DNA of 64,000 nt from Sclerurus mexicanus (taxonomy: Eukaryota; Chordata; Aves; Passeriformes; Furnariidae), in the NCBI GenBank assembly GCA_013396755.1, contig VWZF01001843.1, positions 1,054,001 through 1,118,000 of the forward strand. Reading direction: 5' to 3'. This document shows positions 22,901 to 35,080 of the stretch, one piece after another. The position numbers were made by a program, and so were the translations under genes. Position 1 is the first letter of the stretch. Each line of letters starts with the position of its first letter. The notes below the pieces were generated by a model. It did no database searches. It was not told where the DNA came from and saw only the letters and a list, made by a program, of their open reading frames with translations.

Positions 22901-25900
22901 TGGGCTGCTTTTGTCCTGTCTTCCTTTCTATTATTAGTGAAAGAGCTGGGAAACAAAAAGCATTTATTAGCTTTTTGAAGTGTCTCTCCAGATAAATTAA
23001 AAAAAGATAAGAGAAGCAAGAAAATGAAATTGATGCCATACCAAGTGGACAGTCAGAGTGTTAATTATTTGGAACAGAAACTGTGAAGTACAGAAGGGAA
23101 AAATATTGAAACTATACTGAAATACTGTTTAAAACATTTCTTTCAGCTCAAGTGGCCGAGACATCTTTGCATGCTGAGCTGACCAAAGGGGAAGCTGAAG
23201 TTCTCCTCAGAAAAGACACTGCAAATCCAAAACCATCCAAGACTGTGAGAGTTTCTTGCCTTCCTTTCTTTGCCTTGCAATTAAGAGAATTGTCAAATAA
23301 TTCTTAAATAAGCACCATCTTGTGTTTCTCGTTCACTTCTTTGCTCACTTCTGAATGTTCCAGTTCCCAACCCCACATCTAAGAAAATATCTGCTCAACT
23401 CACGTTTCCTTGCTTACCGTTTGGGCAATGCAGGGGGAAGTGGTTTGCAAAGGAATTTAATTTAGTACATGTAGAAGACATTTAATGTAGTTTAGGGGGT
23501 TGTTTGGAACCTGAAGTTCTGCTTGCAGCTTTGTTCTTCTGTTGGATGAGTTCAAAGTTGTCTCAAACTATTTTTATAGAAACCAAAGTCTAAAGAGATG
23601 GCAGATGCAGCCAAATCACTGATTAGTAAAATCAGTGACAGGTACAAAGAGAAGAGCGAGGAGAAAAGCAGAGCAGGAGACTCGTTGGGTTTCACCAGGT
23701 ATGATGTGAGGCGTTTGCTGCTGTGCTGACCCTGTGTGTGCGCGGGGCTGTGCCACTGAGGCCCTGCTGGATGAGGAGGAGTGCAAGGGGCTGAGCTCCT
23801 TGAATCCTTTTCATCCTTTCACTGATGTTGTGTTTGAATGCATGAATAGCTTTGCTGGGTTTGAGAAGGCTTTTATTTCTATAGGCAGCATTCTAATGCA
23901 TTTATTCTAATTAGCATCTAACAAAATGTGTGTTTATTTTTAGGACACATCTAAATAAATCCTGGGTCTCCAAGGTAATATATCACTGCTTTTGTTGGAA
24001 TTGTTTTCCTTATCAGCTGTATGTGCATATATGGTGGCAGACAATAGGTGTAAAGGGCAAGTTCACAAATACCCTTGAATGTTAAATATCTGGAGATGTC
24101 AATGTTAGTTTTGTGTAGACTGCATACACTTAAAATACTTGCATGGAATAATATTTTTACAGGCAACTATCAGCTAGTGAGACCCAAACTGATTTCTGTT
24201 TGCATACTATGTATTTAATCTATGCCTTTTGTACATGTCAATGCTAAATATTTAGAATAAAAATATTATCATAAATGCGATTATGGAATCCTTGAATATA
24301 GCCAGGACACATAAATGAGTCATTGTGTTTGGGGGGCAAAAAAATTCCGAGGTTTTGCTGATATTCTTAGAATATAAAGATGTAGTTCCTTCTAGCTCTT
24401 GTCCCCTTTGTTGCTAATCAACATGATTTATCATTGTGATGAACTTGCTTTTTGAGATGACTGTCTATGAATGCATAGTCCAAATTTGAAAGAAGAATAA
24501 CTTTAATTTCTGTATAGGAAGAAGTTCAGGCCAGAACTCTGAAAACAACTTCTTTTCTTAATATAACTGCTGGTCGTATAAGGTAAAGTAGTTAGAACCT
24601 TTCCAGGCACAATTTCTGGTTACCCACACCTGACTCTGAAATGTTCATTAATTCAGTCACAACACTGATCTCTGTGTCTGTTTGACAGGGATGATGTCTA
24701 CAACTTTAACTTCAGTGGGTTTGATGAGCCTACAATAAAGCTTGGGGTAAGAATATAACTGAGACCTGTATTTTATGAATAGAATATAAAGGAAATCAGT
24801 CACAGTTTGTCTTCTGAAAGTATAGCTAAGATCTAAAAATTCAAATTATAGCAGTGAACTAAGTGGGGGAAAATGTTTGCCATGTGAATACCTCTAGCAC
24901 TCTCAAATGTACGATGTATAAATATAAAACTGGCCTCAGGTTCTGGCCACTTCAGACTATTATGATGTTTGTCCTGAATAAAGAATGAAACAGTTTGTTA
25001 GGAGTATCTTTATTTTAAATTATTCTATTATCCTGAAAATGTTATTGCCCTTCAAATCTCCAGTTAAAAGACATCTTTGTCCAGATGTTTGAGTAAAAGA
25101 GAATCTAATGATGATAAAAGCAGAAGACAACAAAAGGTTGTTTTGGTTCTTATGGCTCAGAGGAGCCTTTTGAACTGGGGAAGGTGGTGGAGCAAGTGGA
25201 GCTTCAGTCAGTTCCACCTGGTTTTAAGCATCAGCTCTGTTAAATAAATTCTGAGATAGAAATTAATCACTCTTCATTACTGAGTGTAATAACTGAGAAG
25301 AAAAGCCCTTAGCAGTTACAAGCTAGTGGCCTGTTTAATTTTGTTCTTATTTATTTACATTTTTAGGTCCAAGAATTGCGTGTTACTGAACTGAGTGTTC
25401 ATACAGAGACGACCAAAAAAGGGTAGGATGTTCTATAGCTGGTTATCTGCACTCTCCAGCATCCTGTGACAGAATTCCAGGGAATGTGTTTCACGAGCAA
25501 AACAGTTCTGCTCCTGGAATACTACAGGGATAGAAACTCCTGAGCATGGGGGCTGGTTTTGTGTTCATGGGCAGCCTGCAAAGGGATGTGTTGTGCGGGT
25601 GAGCTCTCACTGATCCTTGGGAAATACACACATCCTTTAGTGCTTAAAGTGAACAGACATTTCCAAAATGAGATGAAAACAAAAGTGGGTGCATTGTTTA
25701 AATCCTTAATCCACATATCACATGAATAGTAGAAAGATTTACAAGTGTTTTTAAATGTATTGTTAAAGGTGTTTTTTATTTTTCTGATTAAGGAATGCAA
25801 ATGTCAGTAAATCCAGCACTGAAGCGAAAGAAAGGAAAAAAGTAAGGTTCAGATTTTTGTGGATCAGTAGCTTGTCTTCGTGCCTTTAAATGCCAACTAT

Positions 25901-28900
25901 GTGAGCAGAATATGTATAAAAATAAGTCAATAACCTAAGAACTTTTTTGGGTTTTGTAGACTAGAAACAATGAAGACAAGAAGCATCTCTTTAGTGACTC
26001 AGACAGAGAGAATGACAGCAAGACAGATATCAGTTGGCTACAGGAATCCAAGCGAAAACCTAAAGCCCAGATAGTTGATTACAGTAGAAATAAAAAATTA
26101 GGGAAACAAATAAGCATGGACAAAAGTAAGAAACTTTTTTCGTATTTCTGAAGAATGCTGCAATAATTTTGTCCTTGGATACTGACTGCACAGCATGTCG
26201 TGTGCTCTTGCAGAGACCACTATGTTTCTGCTGGCTTGTTCTCAAGGAATTTTCCAATTAGTTCTAATAATTTATAAAGGTTGAATTACATAAAGTCTGT
26301 ATTTTAATGTGGAAAACTATTGGAGGAGGGACAGGTGGAAGGTCTTGTCAATGAAAAAAAGGCTTTTTAAAACAATGGGCTGAAAGCAGTTACTGAGTCA
26401 GTTTGAGGGCATGAAAGTGACTCATTTACAGCTAAAACCAATGGCAAACATTTGGACATTGATTTTTCAGATGGTATTTTAACAGCAGATGAATCCCCTG
26501 AACCTGCTTTCTGCGTGGATAAACCTAAAGGCAAAAATGCAAATAAGAAAAAGGTAAATGTAAATTTGCACCTAGAATTGTAATATGTATTCAAAATATC
26601 TTCACTCCCCACAGAAACTGTTTTAAAATCATTTTTTGTGAATATGTGATATTTCTCTGTGCTTATTTCCAGATCTTTTGTTAAATATTGTTTATTCTTT
26701 TCAGTACTATATTCTTTTTATCTAGTATTTAGTTGGTATTTCAGGCATAATACTCCCTGTGAGTTAGAAGTGAGACTTTTTTAGCTGTTTTGAAATAATA
26801 GATTTCAAGTAATTAAACCAACTTGTCTGCCTTTTTTCTTATATATTTATTTATTAGGCGTGCTTGGAAACTGAAGAGGGTTTTATTCTTCCAAAGGTAA
26901 ACAAATGTAAAAAACAGAATTCAAGAAGTGCAGAAAAGACAGAACAAACCTCCAGGATAAAACTACCTCGGAGAGCAGCAGTAGCCAAAAATTACAAAGA
27001 GCTTTCCAGTTCTGAGTCAGAGAGTGAAGGGCAAATTCCAGCATGCACCTCTAAGGACAAGAAATCAAAAATACAGGTAACCAGTTGCACTTTGCTATTA
27101 AAAATCCATTCCTGCCGTATTTTTCCAAATCAACTCTGCTTCGGTGCTCCTGAGTTTTGTTCTTTGAGTTAACGTGACGCTGGTAATGCTGTGCCAGTTC
27201 TGTGTACAGCAGGAAATGTTGGCTCTAGAGAGGGTATGTCAGTCCGGTTGCTGAATATCCAAATGGGATTTTTAGCAAATGAACTTTGGGTTCTAAAACA
27301 TTTGCATTCTTCTAGCACAACATGTTAGTGTGTATGGAAAGGTCTGTAATCTTTGCTAAATCCTGAGGCCTAAACAGTTTAGTTGATAAGAATAGAAACT
27401 TCTGTGCCAAGTTGTAACAAATTCCATGTTTATTGATATTAGAACAGCCAATATCCTTATGGTCCTGCTAATGATGTTCCTTCTGCTTGATCAGTGGCAC
27501 AGATAGATAATATGCTCTTTATCTCCTTTTGTTGTATGCGTCCCTGTGTTTGCAGAAAGGTTTATATAACATTTTTCTTCTAACAGAAACTTACGACTGG
27601 GGCCATCAAGGATTACAAACAGCAAAAGGCACCCCAGGCTGTATCTGTGGAGCCAAAGACAGGAGAGGACTTTGTGCAGAAGCCACCTGACAAATCCAAG
27701 CATTCTGCAGAACCAAAGGAAACGGAGCTCTCTTCAGCTGAGAGTCCTGCATCTCTTGAGACAATGAGATGTAGGTGGTTTGGCTTTGAATTTCTAGCAA
27801 TACTGAGTCCAAAGCTGGAGCTTAAATGAAGATTAGCACAGCAATACAATTTTACAATTATTTCATCCTTTTAAAGGAAGAGAGAGCCCCTCATTCAGGG
27901 TGCTCCACATGAGCTAAGGAATTGTATTCATATGTCACTAACAGTTTTATAGGTTGGTGCAGTTATTTGACATCAGCGTAAAATAGAAGAGCAGTATGTA
28001 AGTGTTGGAATGAATCTGGTAACTGCTAAAACAGTGGGAGAGAGCAAGAAGGGAAATGTGGCAAGTCCTGTGCCAGCACTTAAAATAAAATTGCACACAT
28101 CTGAGACTTAAAAATACCTGGAAAAAATAGCTGGAACAGGGAGCAGTTTGGGCCTTTGGATTACCCTTTTTAACTTCCATTCCTCATGCTGACAGGGAAG
28201 TAACTCTTTTTTAGGTGCTGAAAGGATCTCAGAAGGAGATGTCACTCCAGGGCAAACTTCCAGTGAAAGATCTCTTGATCTTCAGGTGTCACCACCCCAA
28301 AATACAGAGATGTTAAACTCTGAGAAGGGAATCTCTCCTGAGGACTTCTCTCTCCCAAATAAGAGTATTCAAAGTGTATGTGTAAATCAATCCCCTGAGG
28401 CGACCAAGTCAACATTTGGAAAAAGAAGTTTCTCACCAGTTTTAACTGAAACCTCTTTGGTAAGAACGTTAACATTTCTCTAGAGTTGTGGTAATTGATT
28501 CATCTACCAACTGTTTTGTGCTTCTCTACATCTCCCTTTAATAATGATTATTTCTTTGTTAACGTGTAGCTCAGCTTAACAACATACAAAACTGCCAGTG
28601 GAAAGAATTCCAAGGGATCTCGATTGGAAACCTGTAATAATAATGAAGATCCGAGTTTCCAGCATTGCTTTTCAGACACACTTTCTCATAAAGGAAAACT
28701 GAAAGACACCACTAAAGCTGTCACCAAAAATAAAGAAGAGGTATGTTACTAAATTCTTTGGGTTTTATCTATTTTATCTACTTTACAGGTGGTGAGGTTT
28801 AAGGGACATCTTTCAATAATGATATTTTTGTTAATGTGTAGCTCAGCTTAACAACATATAAAACTGACAGTGGAAAACATGCAAAGAGAGCTGTGTCAGA

Positions 28901-31900
28901 AACAGGGAATAATAATGGAGATGCAAGTTTCCAGTACTGCTTTTCAGACACACTTTCTGTCAAAGGAAAACTACAAGATACCACTCACCCTGCCACCAAA
29001 AGTAAAGAGGTAAATGAATGCGTTCTCTGCTCTCCAGAAGGGAGCTCCAGCTTGTCATCCATTTGACCTCCTTTATAGGTTTAAGGGAAATGCCTCTCAA
29101 TATTAAACACTATATAATGTCTGCTTGGAGCCTGCTTGGAAAATTCTATGAGTTATTTTTTAAATATTTGAGATAAATTAGAGGATTGTTTATCATATGG
29201 ATACAATGAAAGAACTGTATCCCAACGAGATCAGTTTGAATTGATATTTTTAAAAATAAAAGGGAGTAAATGTTTTCCTGTTGACTTCCAATAAAGTTAT
29301 TTTTCACAGCATAAATGTGAATTTTTGATGGAGACTTCTAAAAGTGATTTTAATTTATAAGCTAACCAATGAGTGACTTTTCTTTTAGGATTGTGAACCA
29401 CCATCTCCATTGTCTGCTTCCAGTGGGAGTAAAGCACAGTCTTCAATTGAAGAACCTTATGCCCCCATAAACGAGTCAGGTATGTGCCCTCTATAAACAT
29501 AATGGTTATTAACTTTGATATAGTTCTCTCTTAAAGCCAGGGCACATATTCCAAGAGTTTGGATCCAAGAGGTGAATGAAATCTTCTTTATCCTCTCATC
29601 TCATTGTGCTAAATAATCCTAAAATGAGGCTTTGTTTTCGTGTTGCTTCAAGGACCGTCTGTACAGCCGTTCCTCAAACGCACATACCACAGCGCCACAG
29701 AAAGCAGCTCTGATGAGGCAGGAACAAGCAAAGAGGAGGAAAAGAAAGGAAGAAGGAGGAGAAGTTTACAGCCCAGAAAATTATTTAAGAGAGATGATGC
29801 CGTCACTTGCAGAGGTTGGTCATGGGGTGGCAGTTGAATATGGTTGTGCAAAAGTTTAAAATAATGTGACAAAGTTTTAAGAAGGAAATATCCATAGAAA
29901 AGCATTTTTCATGTTAAGGAAAAAACCATGAAAAGTAAAAAGCTTTACATGAAACTAGAAAGTGGATTCAGCCACGTAGGTGGTGAAATGAGTTTCTGTA
30001 GAACAGAAGGTGCCCTAGGCCCTGTGCCGACTTTGGAGGGGTGCTTTGTCATCCTGAATTTGACGTGATCCTTTTGTGCTTCCCTTCAGTGTCTGAAAGC
30101 GTTTCCACTCACTCCGTGAACGATCTGGCTGCTTTGGATGGCGAGTTCTGGGAGCCTGGTTGCTCGACTCTCAACATATGTCAGAAGCTGCAGAAAGAAT
30201 TTGCCAGGAAAATTGAGGCAAGCCCCTCCATACCCGGTCTCAGTTGTGGCAGGGCACAGGGGCATGGAGCTTGGCTCCCACCAGCTGGCTTTTCATGGCC
30301 CCGGAAGCCAAGAATGGCAGGATGGGACACAACTCCCATTTCCTTTTAAGCCTTTTTCAGTTCCTCTGTGTACTGAACTCTCCGAGTCTCCCATGTCTGT
30401 TTTATTTTTCGTTCCATGTGTACTTTCTCTGTTTTGTAGAAGTATATTTTTCAAACAATTACATCAGGTAGAATTTCCTCAAAAATCCTGTGTTTGTTTA
30501 CATGTCACTAACAGAAAGCTTTTCCTTAAAGGGCAATCATTTTAAAAAAGGAGCTTTGCTGTGCTATTAAGTAATTACAGTACTAAACATATTACAGTTT
30601 TTTCCCTGAAGTGAAAATAATCTGAATTTAATGTTAAAACATCCTCATAGAACCGCTCACGGAAAATGGATCATTTTAATAAGCAAACATTAAAAGCTGC
30701 CCATCAGCACTTGAAAACAATGAGTTACAAACTCCATGAATGCAGGTCAGTAATGAAAGGTGTGTTTTAAACCATCTTTCAAATGCAAGCAATACCTTCT
30801 GAAAGTATCCTGGTTTGTTTTGGTAGGATCAGGCAGCTGGAGAAATTTCATTTTACTCTCACTGAGGAACTTGAGAATTTTGAAAAGGATTCTCAGTCTC
30901 TGAAAAACCTGGAGAAAGAATTCTCGGTTTGTATTTTAGCTGCTTGATCATGGGGAGAAATTAATTCTTATGGAATTTGTAGATTATTCATATCATACTT
31001 AGAGCATTAATTTTGGTTTTAAAAGCCCTTTTCATTTTGCTTCAAGTTGGTTGAGATACCAAACAATGAATTTGTGATGTTAGTATTGGCCAGTGCTCTT
31101 GGAATCCCTCAGTCACTCCATGTTTTCCCAATATGTATTCACTGTAGGAATTCCTACATGATTTTCCTCCTAGAATAGAATACTTAGCAGTACTTTACTG
31201 GGCTGTTTATTCAGCTTTTGGGGGACTGTAACTCTTGAGTCTGTGGTTGTGGGTATTTTATTCATATTAGATATTAATTTTAGTTGGGAAAATCAGTTCC
31301 TAATGGTTAGCATCTATTAATATTTTCCTTTCCAGACCTTTTGGAAAAAACAGACAAGCACTTTTAGTACATACATGAGAAATGAGCAGCAGAGGTTAGT
31401 GAGCTTTGTTCCTGCTGGGGTGAGGATGTGGTGTGTTCACTGGAGGTGCAAATCAGGCTCCTCTGTGCAGTCTCTGCCATGAAATAGAGACGGTACATGA
31501 GATGAGAAAATTAGATTAAAATATTTCATTCCAGGAAAAATGTAATTATTCTCCATCTAAATTTCCCCACATACCTGAGGGACTGTTCAGCAATGATGGT
31601 GGCATTTATCCATGCTTAAAGTACAAATAGACTGCCAATAATGGCTGTATTTGTGGTCTGTGTGGGAGGTCCATACACAGCAAAGCTGTTTGAACTACCT
31701 TTTATTTCTTTAGAATTCAGCTTCTTAAAACTTCATTTGAAAAGAACATCTACCATTCTGTTGACTATGAAGAACGTGTTTTTACTTCAGAGGTATGAGG
31801 AACTTTTGGTTTTTATGAGGAACTTTTGTTTCACTCCTGTTGTAATAATTCTTCAACTGCACCAACAGATACCAGCACTGACTGTTTTCTGGGGAAAGAT

Positions 31901-32678
31901 TTTATCCTCAGCATTATATTAATGATACCTAGGTATTTTAGTAGTTTTTAATTTTCGTAAAATGTCCCTTAATGTAACAATATTCAGTGGTTTAGGCCAA
32001 GATTTCACCCACTAGAAGGTGTGTGCAGTTACCAAGATTTACTCTGGCTTCTGTGGCCCTGTTCCGTTCCCTGGTTTTATTCGTGCCAGAAAGCCCAAAT
32101 TGGAAACAGCCACCCTTTCCGCAGGCAGGTGGATGCTGTGCATCTGTATCCCCTGGTTATACGACACGGGGGGGATGTAATTGTTTGCTGGAAAACATGT
32201 TACCAGTTGTGAGCAGAGCAAATACATTCAGGATCTTTTTGCAGATGCACCTGATGAAAGAAGACATAAAAGGACTCCAAGAGAAACTTCTAAGAGAAAT
32301 GGTAAATGAAGTTGTCTTGTCCTCATTTTTATTTATTTTTTTGCTGTTTGAACACTAAAATACTAAAATTTTAAATCCAGTTATCACTAACATGTTACAC
32401 TTCAAACCTTACCCGGGTGACAAAAGCCACAGGTAGGTGTGAATGTTCTGGTTTAGTTCTGAGGCTTAATATGTGCAGTGTTGACATGGAAAAGTAGTAT
32501 ATTTGGTATATTAGAAACAGCATATTCTATGCACTAGGAGTACAATACATTAAATAAATTCTTCTTTTTCTGCAAAAATATGTGATAAGTGTAATGTTTT
32601 TTTGCACAGCAAGAAGAGGAACTGTGCAATGTTCGCAAAGGATTGCAGACCTTGTTTCAATCAAAGACAGAATTCTGA
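12486..32678 (+). CDS. SYCP2: SYCP2, synaptonemal complex protein 2 (complete, 45 coding exons, 1,506 aa)
   Basis: SYCP2 is a lateral/axial element protein of meiotic chromosomes. It binds SYCP3 through its C-terminal coiled coil, links the axis to HORMA-domain proteins, and is needed for synapsis. I joined 45 exons whose lengths total 4,521 nt with all junction phases consistent. The product is 1,506 aa, against about 1,530 in human. The conserved order is visible throughout: an N-terminal helical-repeat domain, FWIDFN and LLTIDLKSP in the second globular domain, a long Lys/Ser-rich disordered middle, and the C-terminal coiled coil with LENFEKDSQSLKNLEKEF. The start is ATG 12486, preceded by acceptor ACAG at 12461-12464; the first coding exon encodes only eight residues. 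Three introns are not GT-AG: one AT-AC (13634-13980) and two GC-AG (22345-22446, 30218-30650). Two adjacent exons are tandem duplicates. Exon coordinates are given in the three block entries. Confidence 0.98.
13634..13980 (+). other. SYCP2: AT-AC intron in SYCP2 (ATAAGT donor, TTTAC acceptor)
   Basis: The upstream exon ends GGA-AGG at 13633 and the intron starts ATAAGTAAAA. It ends in a pyrimidine-rich tract TTTTCCCTTTAC before ATG-GTC-AAT at 13981. Joining at these points gives GLVGR-MVNWFEK, the same length as the corresponding human segment. The donor looks like a U2 site with AT for GT, and lacks the ATATCC of U12 introns. The only nearby GT-AG alternative (donor GTAAAA at 13638, exon resuming at 13958) keeps frame but inserts nine mostly hydrophobic residues and has a poor acceptor. 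Confidence 0.7.
20538..29814 (+). CDS. SYCP2: SYCP2 exons 17-38: central disordered region (residues 471-1311)
   Basis: Coding exons: 20538-20637, 21183-21289, 22059-22151, 22284-22344, 22447-22504, 22700-22836, 23147-23244, 23580-23698, 23944-23974, 24518-24582, 24689-24746, 25367-25422, 25793-25841, 25960-26125, 26471-26553, 26858-27076, 27587-27770, 28215-28459, 28570-28740, 28842-29009, 29389-29479, 29653-29814. The protein is Ser/Lys/Glu-rich and poorly conserved apart from islands that match the family: RKVSEASVLV, FDIVPDSQPA, AKSLISKISDRYK, DDVYNFNFSGFDEP, NDSKTDISWL, RIKLPRRA and NYKELSSSESE. These islands anchor the small exons between them. Exons 28570-28740 and 28842-29009 are tandem duplicates. 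A GC donor follows 22344. Confidence 0.92.
28528..29106 (+). repeat. SYCP2: Tandem duplication of a SYCP2 exon with flanking intron
   Basis: Exons 28570-28740 and 28842-29009 both begin LSLTTYKT and share FSDTLS and KGKL; roughly 70% of aligned residues are identical. The intron just before each exon is also alike (AATAATGAT, then TTAACGTGTAG or TTAATGTGTAG). A third copy of the intron flank, without exon, follows at about 29077-29106 (GGTTTAAGGGA, then CTCTCAATA). Both exons are phase 0 at each end, so either can be included or skipped without a frameshift. Confidence 0.9.
30090..32678 (+). CDS. SYCP2: SYCP2 exons 39-45: C-terminal coiled coil (residues 1312-1506)
   Basis: Coding exons: 30090-30217, 30651-30745, 30827-30926, 31336-31394, 31714-31792, 32245-32301, 32610-32678 (stop TGA 32676-32678). 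The encoded segment is strongly helical with regular hydrophobic spacing (LEKFHFTLTEELENFEKD, HLMKEDIKGLQEKLLREM, EEELCNVRKGLQTLF). It corresponds to the SYCP3-binding region that drives filament assembly in mammals. The donor after 30217 is GC. The protein ends a few residues shorter than the human one. Confidence 0.96.
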
Positions 32679-33185
32679 AGGGGTATTTTTCAGATTCCCT
32701 CCTGAAATTCAAGGTGAATATAAACACTCTTTTACAAGGGTAAATTTGACACCTTTTTTTCACTCAAGGAAACTATTGTAATGAAACCATATTTTCCTTA
32801 ATAATACTAAAATCTTTGTGGATAAGACTTCTCCACTTGTCTGTGAGACTTGGAATTATTTTACTGAATCTGCTAAAATGTAATACATAATTTTATTTTT
32901 AGCACATGCTACTTTTAAATGTCTTTAACAATTTTTATAGGTTATATAAATGACTGTCAGAGAAATCACTTTGAATTTCCCTTGGAATGTTTTGGGTCTG
33001 TAGGTACAGAATACCCACTTTGTCCAATCCAGAATGTATCAGAAATTATTTGGGGATTGAATCACCTGGTTTGATCTCAGTCTTGTTTGTGGTGTTAGAC
33101 TTCAGCAGGAGTTTCTAAGAGAAAACAACACGAAACACTTGTGTTTGAATATGTTGCAAATAGTTGTATTAAACAAGTCAAGAAA
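32679..33185 (+). other. SYCP2: SYCP2 3' UTR
   Basis: AT-rich, noncoding stretch from the stop codon to the first good poly(A) signal followed by a T/GT-rich element. The end is inferred. Confidence 0.6.
33168..33173 (+). terminator. SYCP2 poly(A) signal (ATTAAA)
   Basis: ATTAAA is followed after about 20 bases by TTGTCTCTGG and a run of T, a plausible cleavage context about 490 bases beyond the SYCP2 stop codon. Confidence 0.5.
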
Positions 33186-33825
33186 AATATATATTGTCTC
33201 TGGTTTTTTTCACAAGGATGTCATTGCTATTTTGCTTTACATCAGTAATATGCATTTGCACATCAGTGAGATAAAGCTGCTGCACAAATATTTCATGCAG
33301 GAATTTTGAAAACACGAGGCTGTGTTGCGTGTGGGAATCGTTATAGTGAAATTGCCAGTAAATCATTTGCTCCACTCCTCCCATCTCTGGAAGTGCACTA
33401 ACGCCTTGCTCGTGTTTCTGAGCCTCGGGCTGTGTGTGGGTTTGGGTTTTTCTGAGCCTGTGCTCACCGTGCTCTCCACTAGATGGACCTCCCCAGGCGT
33501 TACACTTTTCTTTCCACTGCTCTAATTGAATGTTATCAGCACCAAACAGGATTTTCCTCTGAATTTACAAGGTTTTTTAAAAGTGCAGCTGCAACAAAGC
33601 CAGCCAGCTTCATTCCTTTGGGTACCAGCCCGCCCCTGGGTGCTGAGTCCCTTCTCTGCAGTCAGGGCCACGTATCTGGGTGGGGCTGTTCTTCCCTTCC
33701 CCCTGCCCCGCAGTGTCTCCGGAGCAGCACGGGGGTTGTGGCTCTTGTGAACTCAGCGTGGAGTGACTGTTCCCACCTCGCAGCAACTCACTCATAGTCT
33801 GTACCAACCATTTGAAATACTGCAT

Positions 33826-33831
33826 TTTATT
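33826..33831 (-). terminator. Candidate distal poly(A) signal for PHACTR3 (AATAAA on minus strand)
   Basis: TTTATT on the plus strand reads AATAAA on the minus strand, about 1.2 kb beyond the PHACTR3 stop codon, with G/T-rich sequence downstream on that strand. Other weaker signals (for example ATTAAA near 34510) could give shorter 3' UTRs. Confidence 0.4.
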
Positions 33832-35064
33832 GTTTTCACACTTCATGGAGATCATCTCAATGAAGCTACAAGACCAAGAACGCCTTTTTCAAGTTTTTAA
33901 CATTGAATGACTCCCTAAAGTTATAGCACTGAAGAGTCTTGCAGGGAGATGTTTGTCTTGTGGGTGTATTTGCCATTTTGTTCTTGGCTCACCAGGTGTG
34001 TTTCCAGCTATTCAGTGTATTACTTTTTTCCCAAGTAATTTTTTATAGTAATTTGAGTAATTTTTCAGATGCTCCTCCACGTCAGGCATTATCAGCATGT
34101 CTGGCTTTACATTTTCCTCAACCAGTTCTATTTGCTTTGTCATCCGCATTTAGGAACTTTTTTTCTTCTTACTGTCAAGAAAGCATTAAAATCATTTGTT
34201 TGCCAAACATCAAAGTACATCATTACATTTTTACCTGTAGTGGTCCAATTTAGTAATTTTGAGTGAGAATAACAATGTACTTTGTCATTCTTTAGAGGGT
34301 CAGAGCCCCAACTTATGTAGGATGACAATGAGGTTCTGCTATTCCATGAGATGGAAAACCTTAGTTGGGCTCATCCTTTTGCAGACTCCATGGAGATGAA
34401 CAAGTGAAATGATCTGGTGCATAAGAATTATAATCTCTTCCCTTCCCAACTGTCCCTGGGAAAAAAAAGCTTTAGGAAACATGTTCATTTCCTGCAATAA
34501 GTAATCATTTAATTAAAGAACAAAAGTAACAGGAATCAAAAATGCTTGCAGCTGTGATTCTGTTAGACATTATATAAAAAAGAATGAAATTATAATACAT
34601 TAAATTAGTTTTTAGAACATGAACTTAAAGTGTTTTACAAACTAATTGTGGTAAGTTCAAAATGTCTTGTCAACGTAATACTGGATGACAGCGTGTCATG
34701 TCCGTTTATGTCAGAGGCCTTGGAATGGTAAAGCCTGTACATGCACAACATCTCCTCTTCCGAGCCAGGCTGCAGAACAGTTCCAAACGCGGCAAAGGAG
34801 AGGAGGAGGCTCTTCCAAGTAGCTTTGCTTCAGTCTTTGTCAGCAGCTTGTCCCACTGGCAGGCCCCGGCTGTGCTGCCCCCAGGGCCAGGGGCAGCCCT
34901 GGGCTCTCTGTCCGTGAGTGCTGCAGACTCCAGCGAGAGTCCTTCCTGTACTCAGACACCAGGGGCTCCTGGGCTCCACTCGAGGGAAAGACTGACATAT
35001 TCCCTGATGCGTGTCCAGCAGCAATATCAAAAAGTAAAGAGAGATTCTTCTCAGAAGAAAATTT
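33832..35064 (-). other. PHACTR3: PHACTR3 3' UTR (inferred)
   Basis: Region between the PHACTR3 stop codon and the candidate poly(A) signal. A moderately GC-rich part at 34740-35040 contains open frames on both strands, but none resembles a known protein. Confidence 0.45.
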
Positions 35065-35080
35065 CTATGGCCTGTGAAAT
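35065..35080 (-). CDS. PHACTR3: PHACTR3 last coding exon (FHRP and stop)
   Basis: Only 16 coding bases after acceptor CTCCTAG: they complete Arg, then encode Phe-His-Arg-Pro and TAG at 35067-35065. The TRFHRP terminus is invariant in the Phactr family. Confidence 0.92.

Noticed and set aside
26858..27175. Open frame continuing past the SYCP2 exon end at 27076
   Set aside because: The continuation is intron read-through. The donor ACAG/GTAACC at 27076 and the in-phase next exon at 27587 define the true boundary.
31793..31830. Short repeat of ATGAGGAACTTTTG just after a SYCP2 exon
   Set aside because: A local intronic duplication of about 20 bases. It touches neither the exon nor, visibly, the donor.
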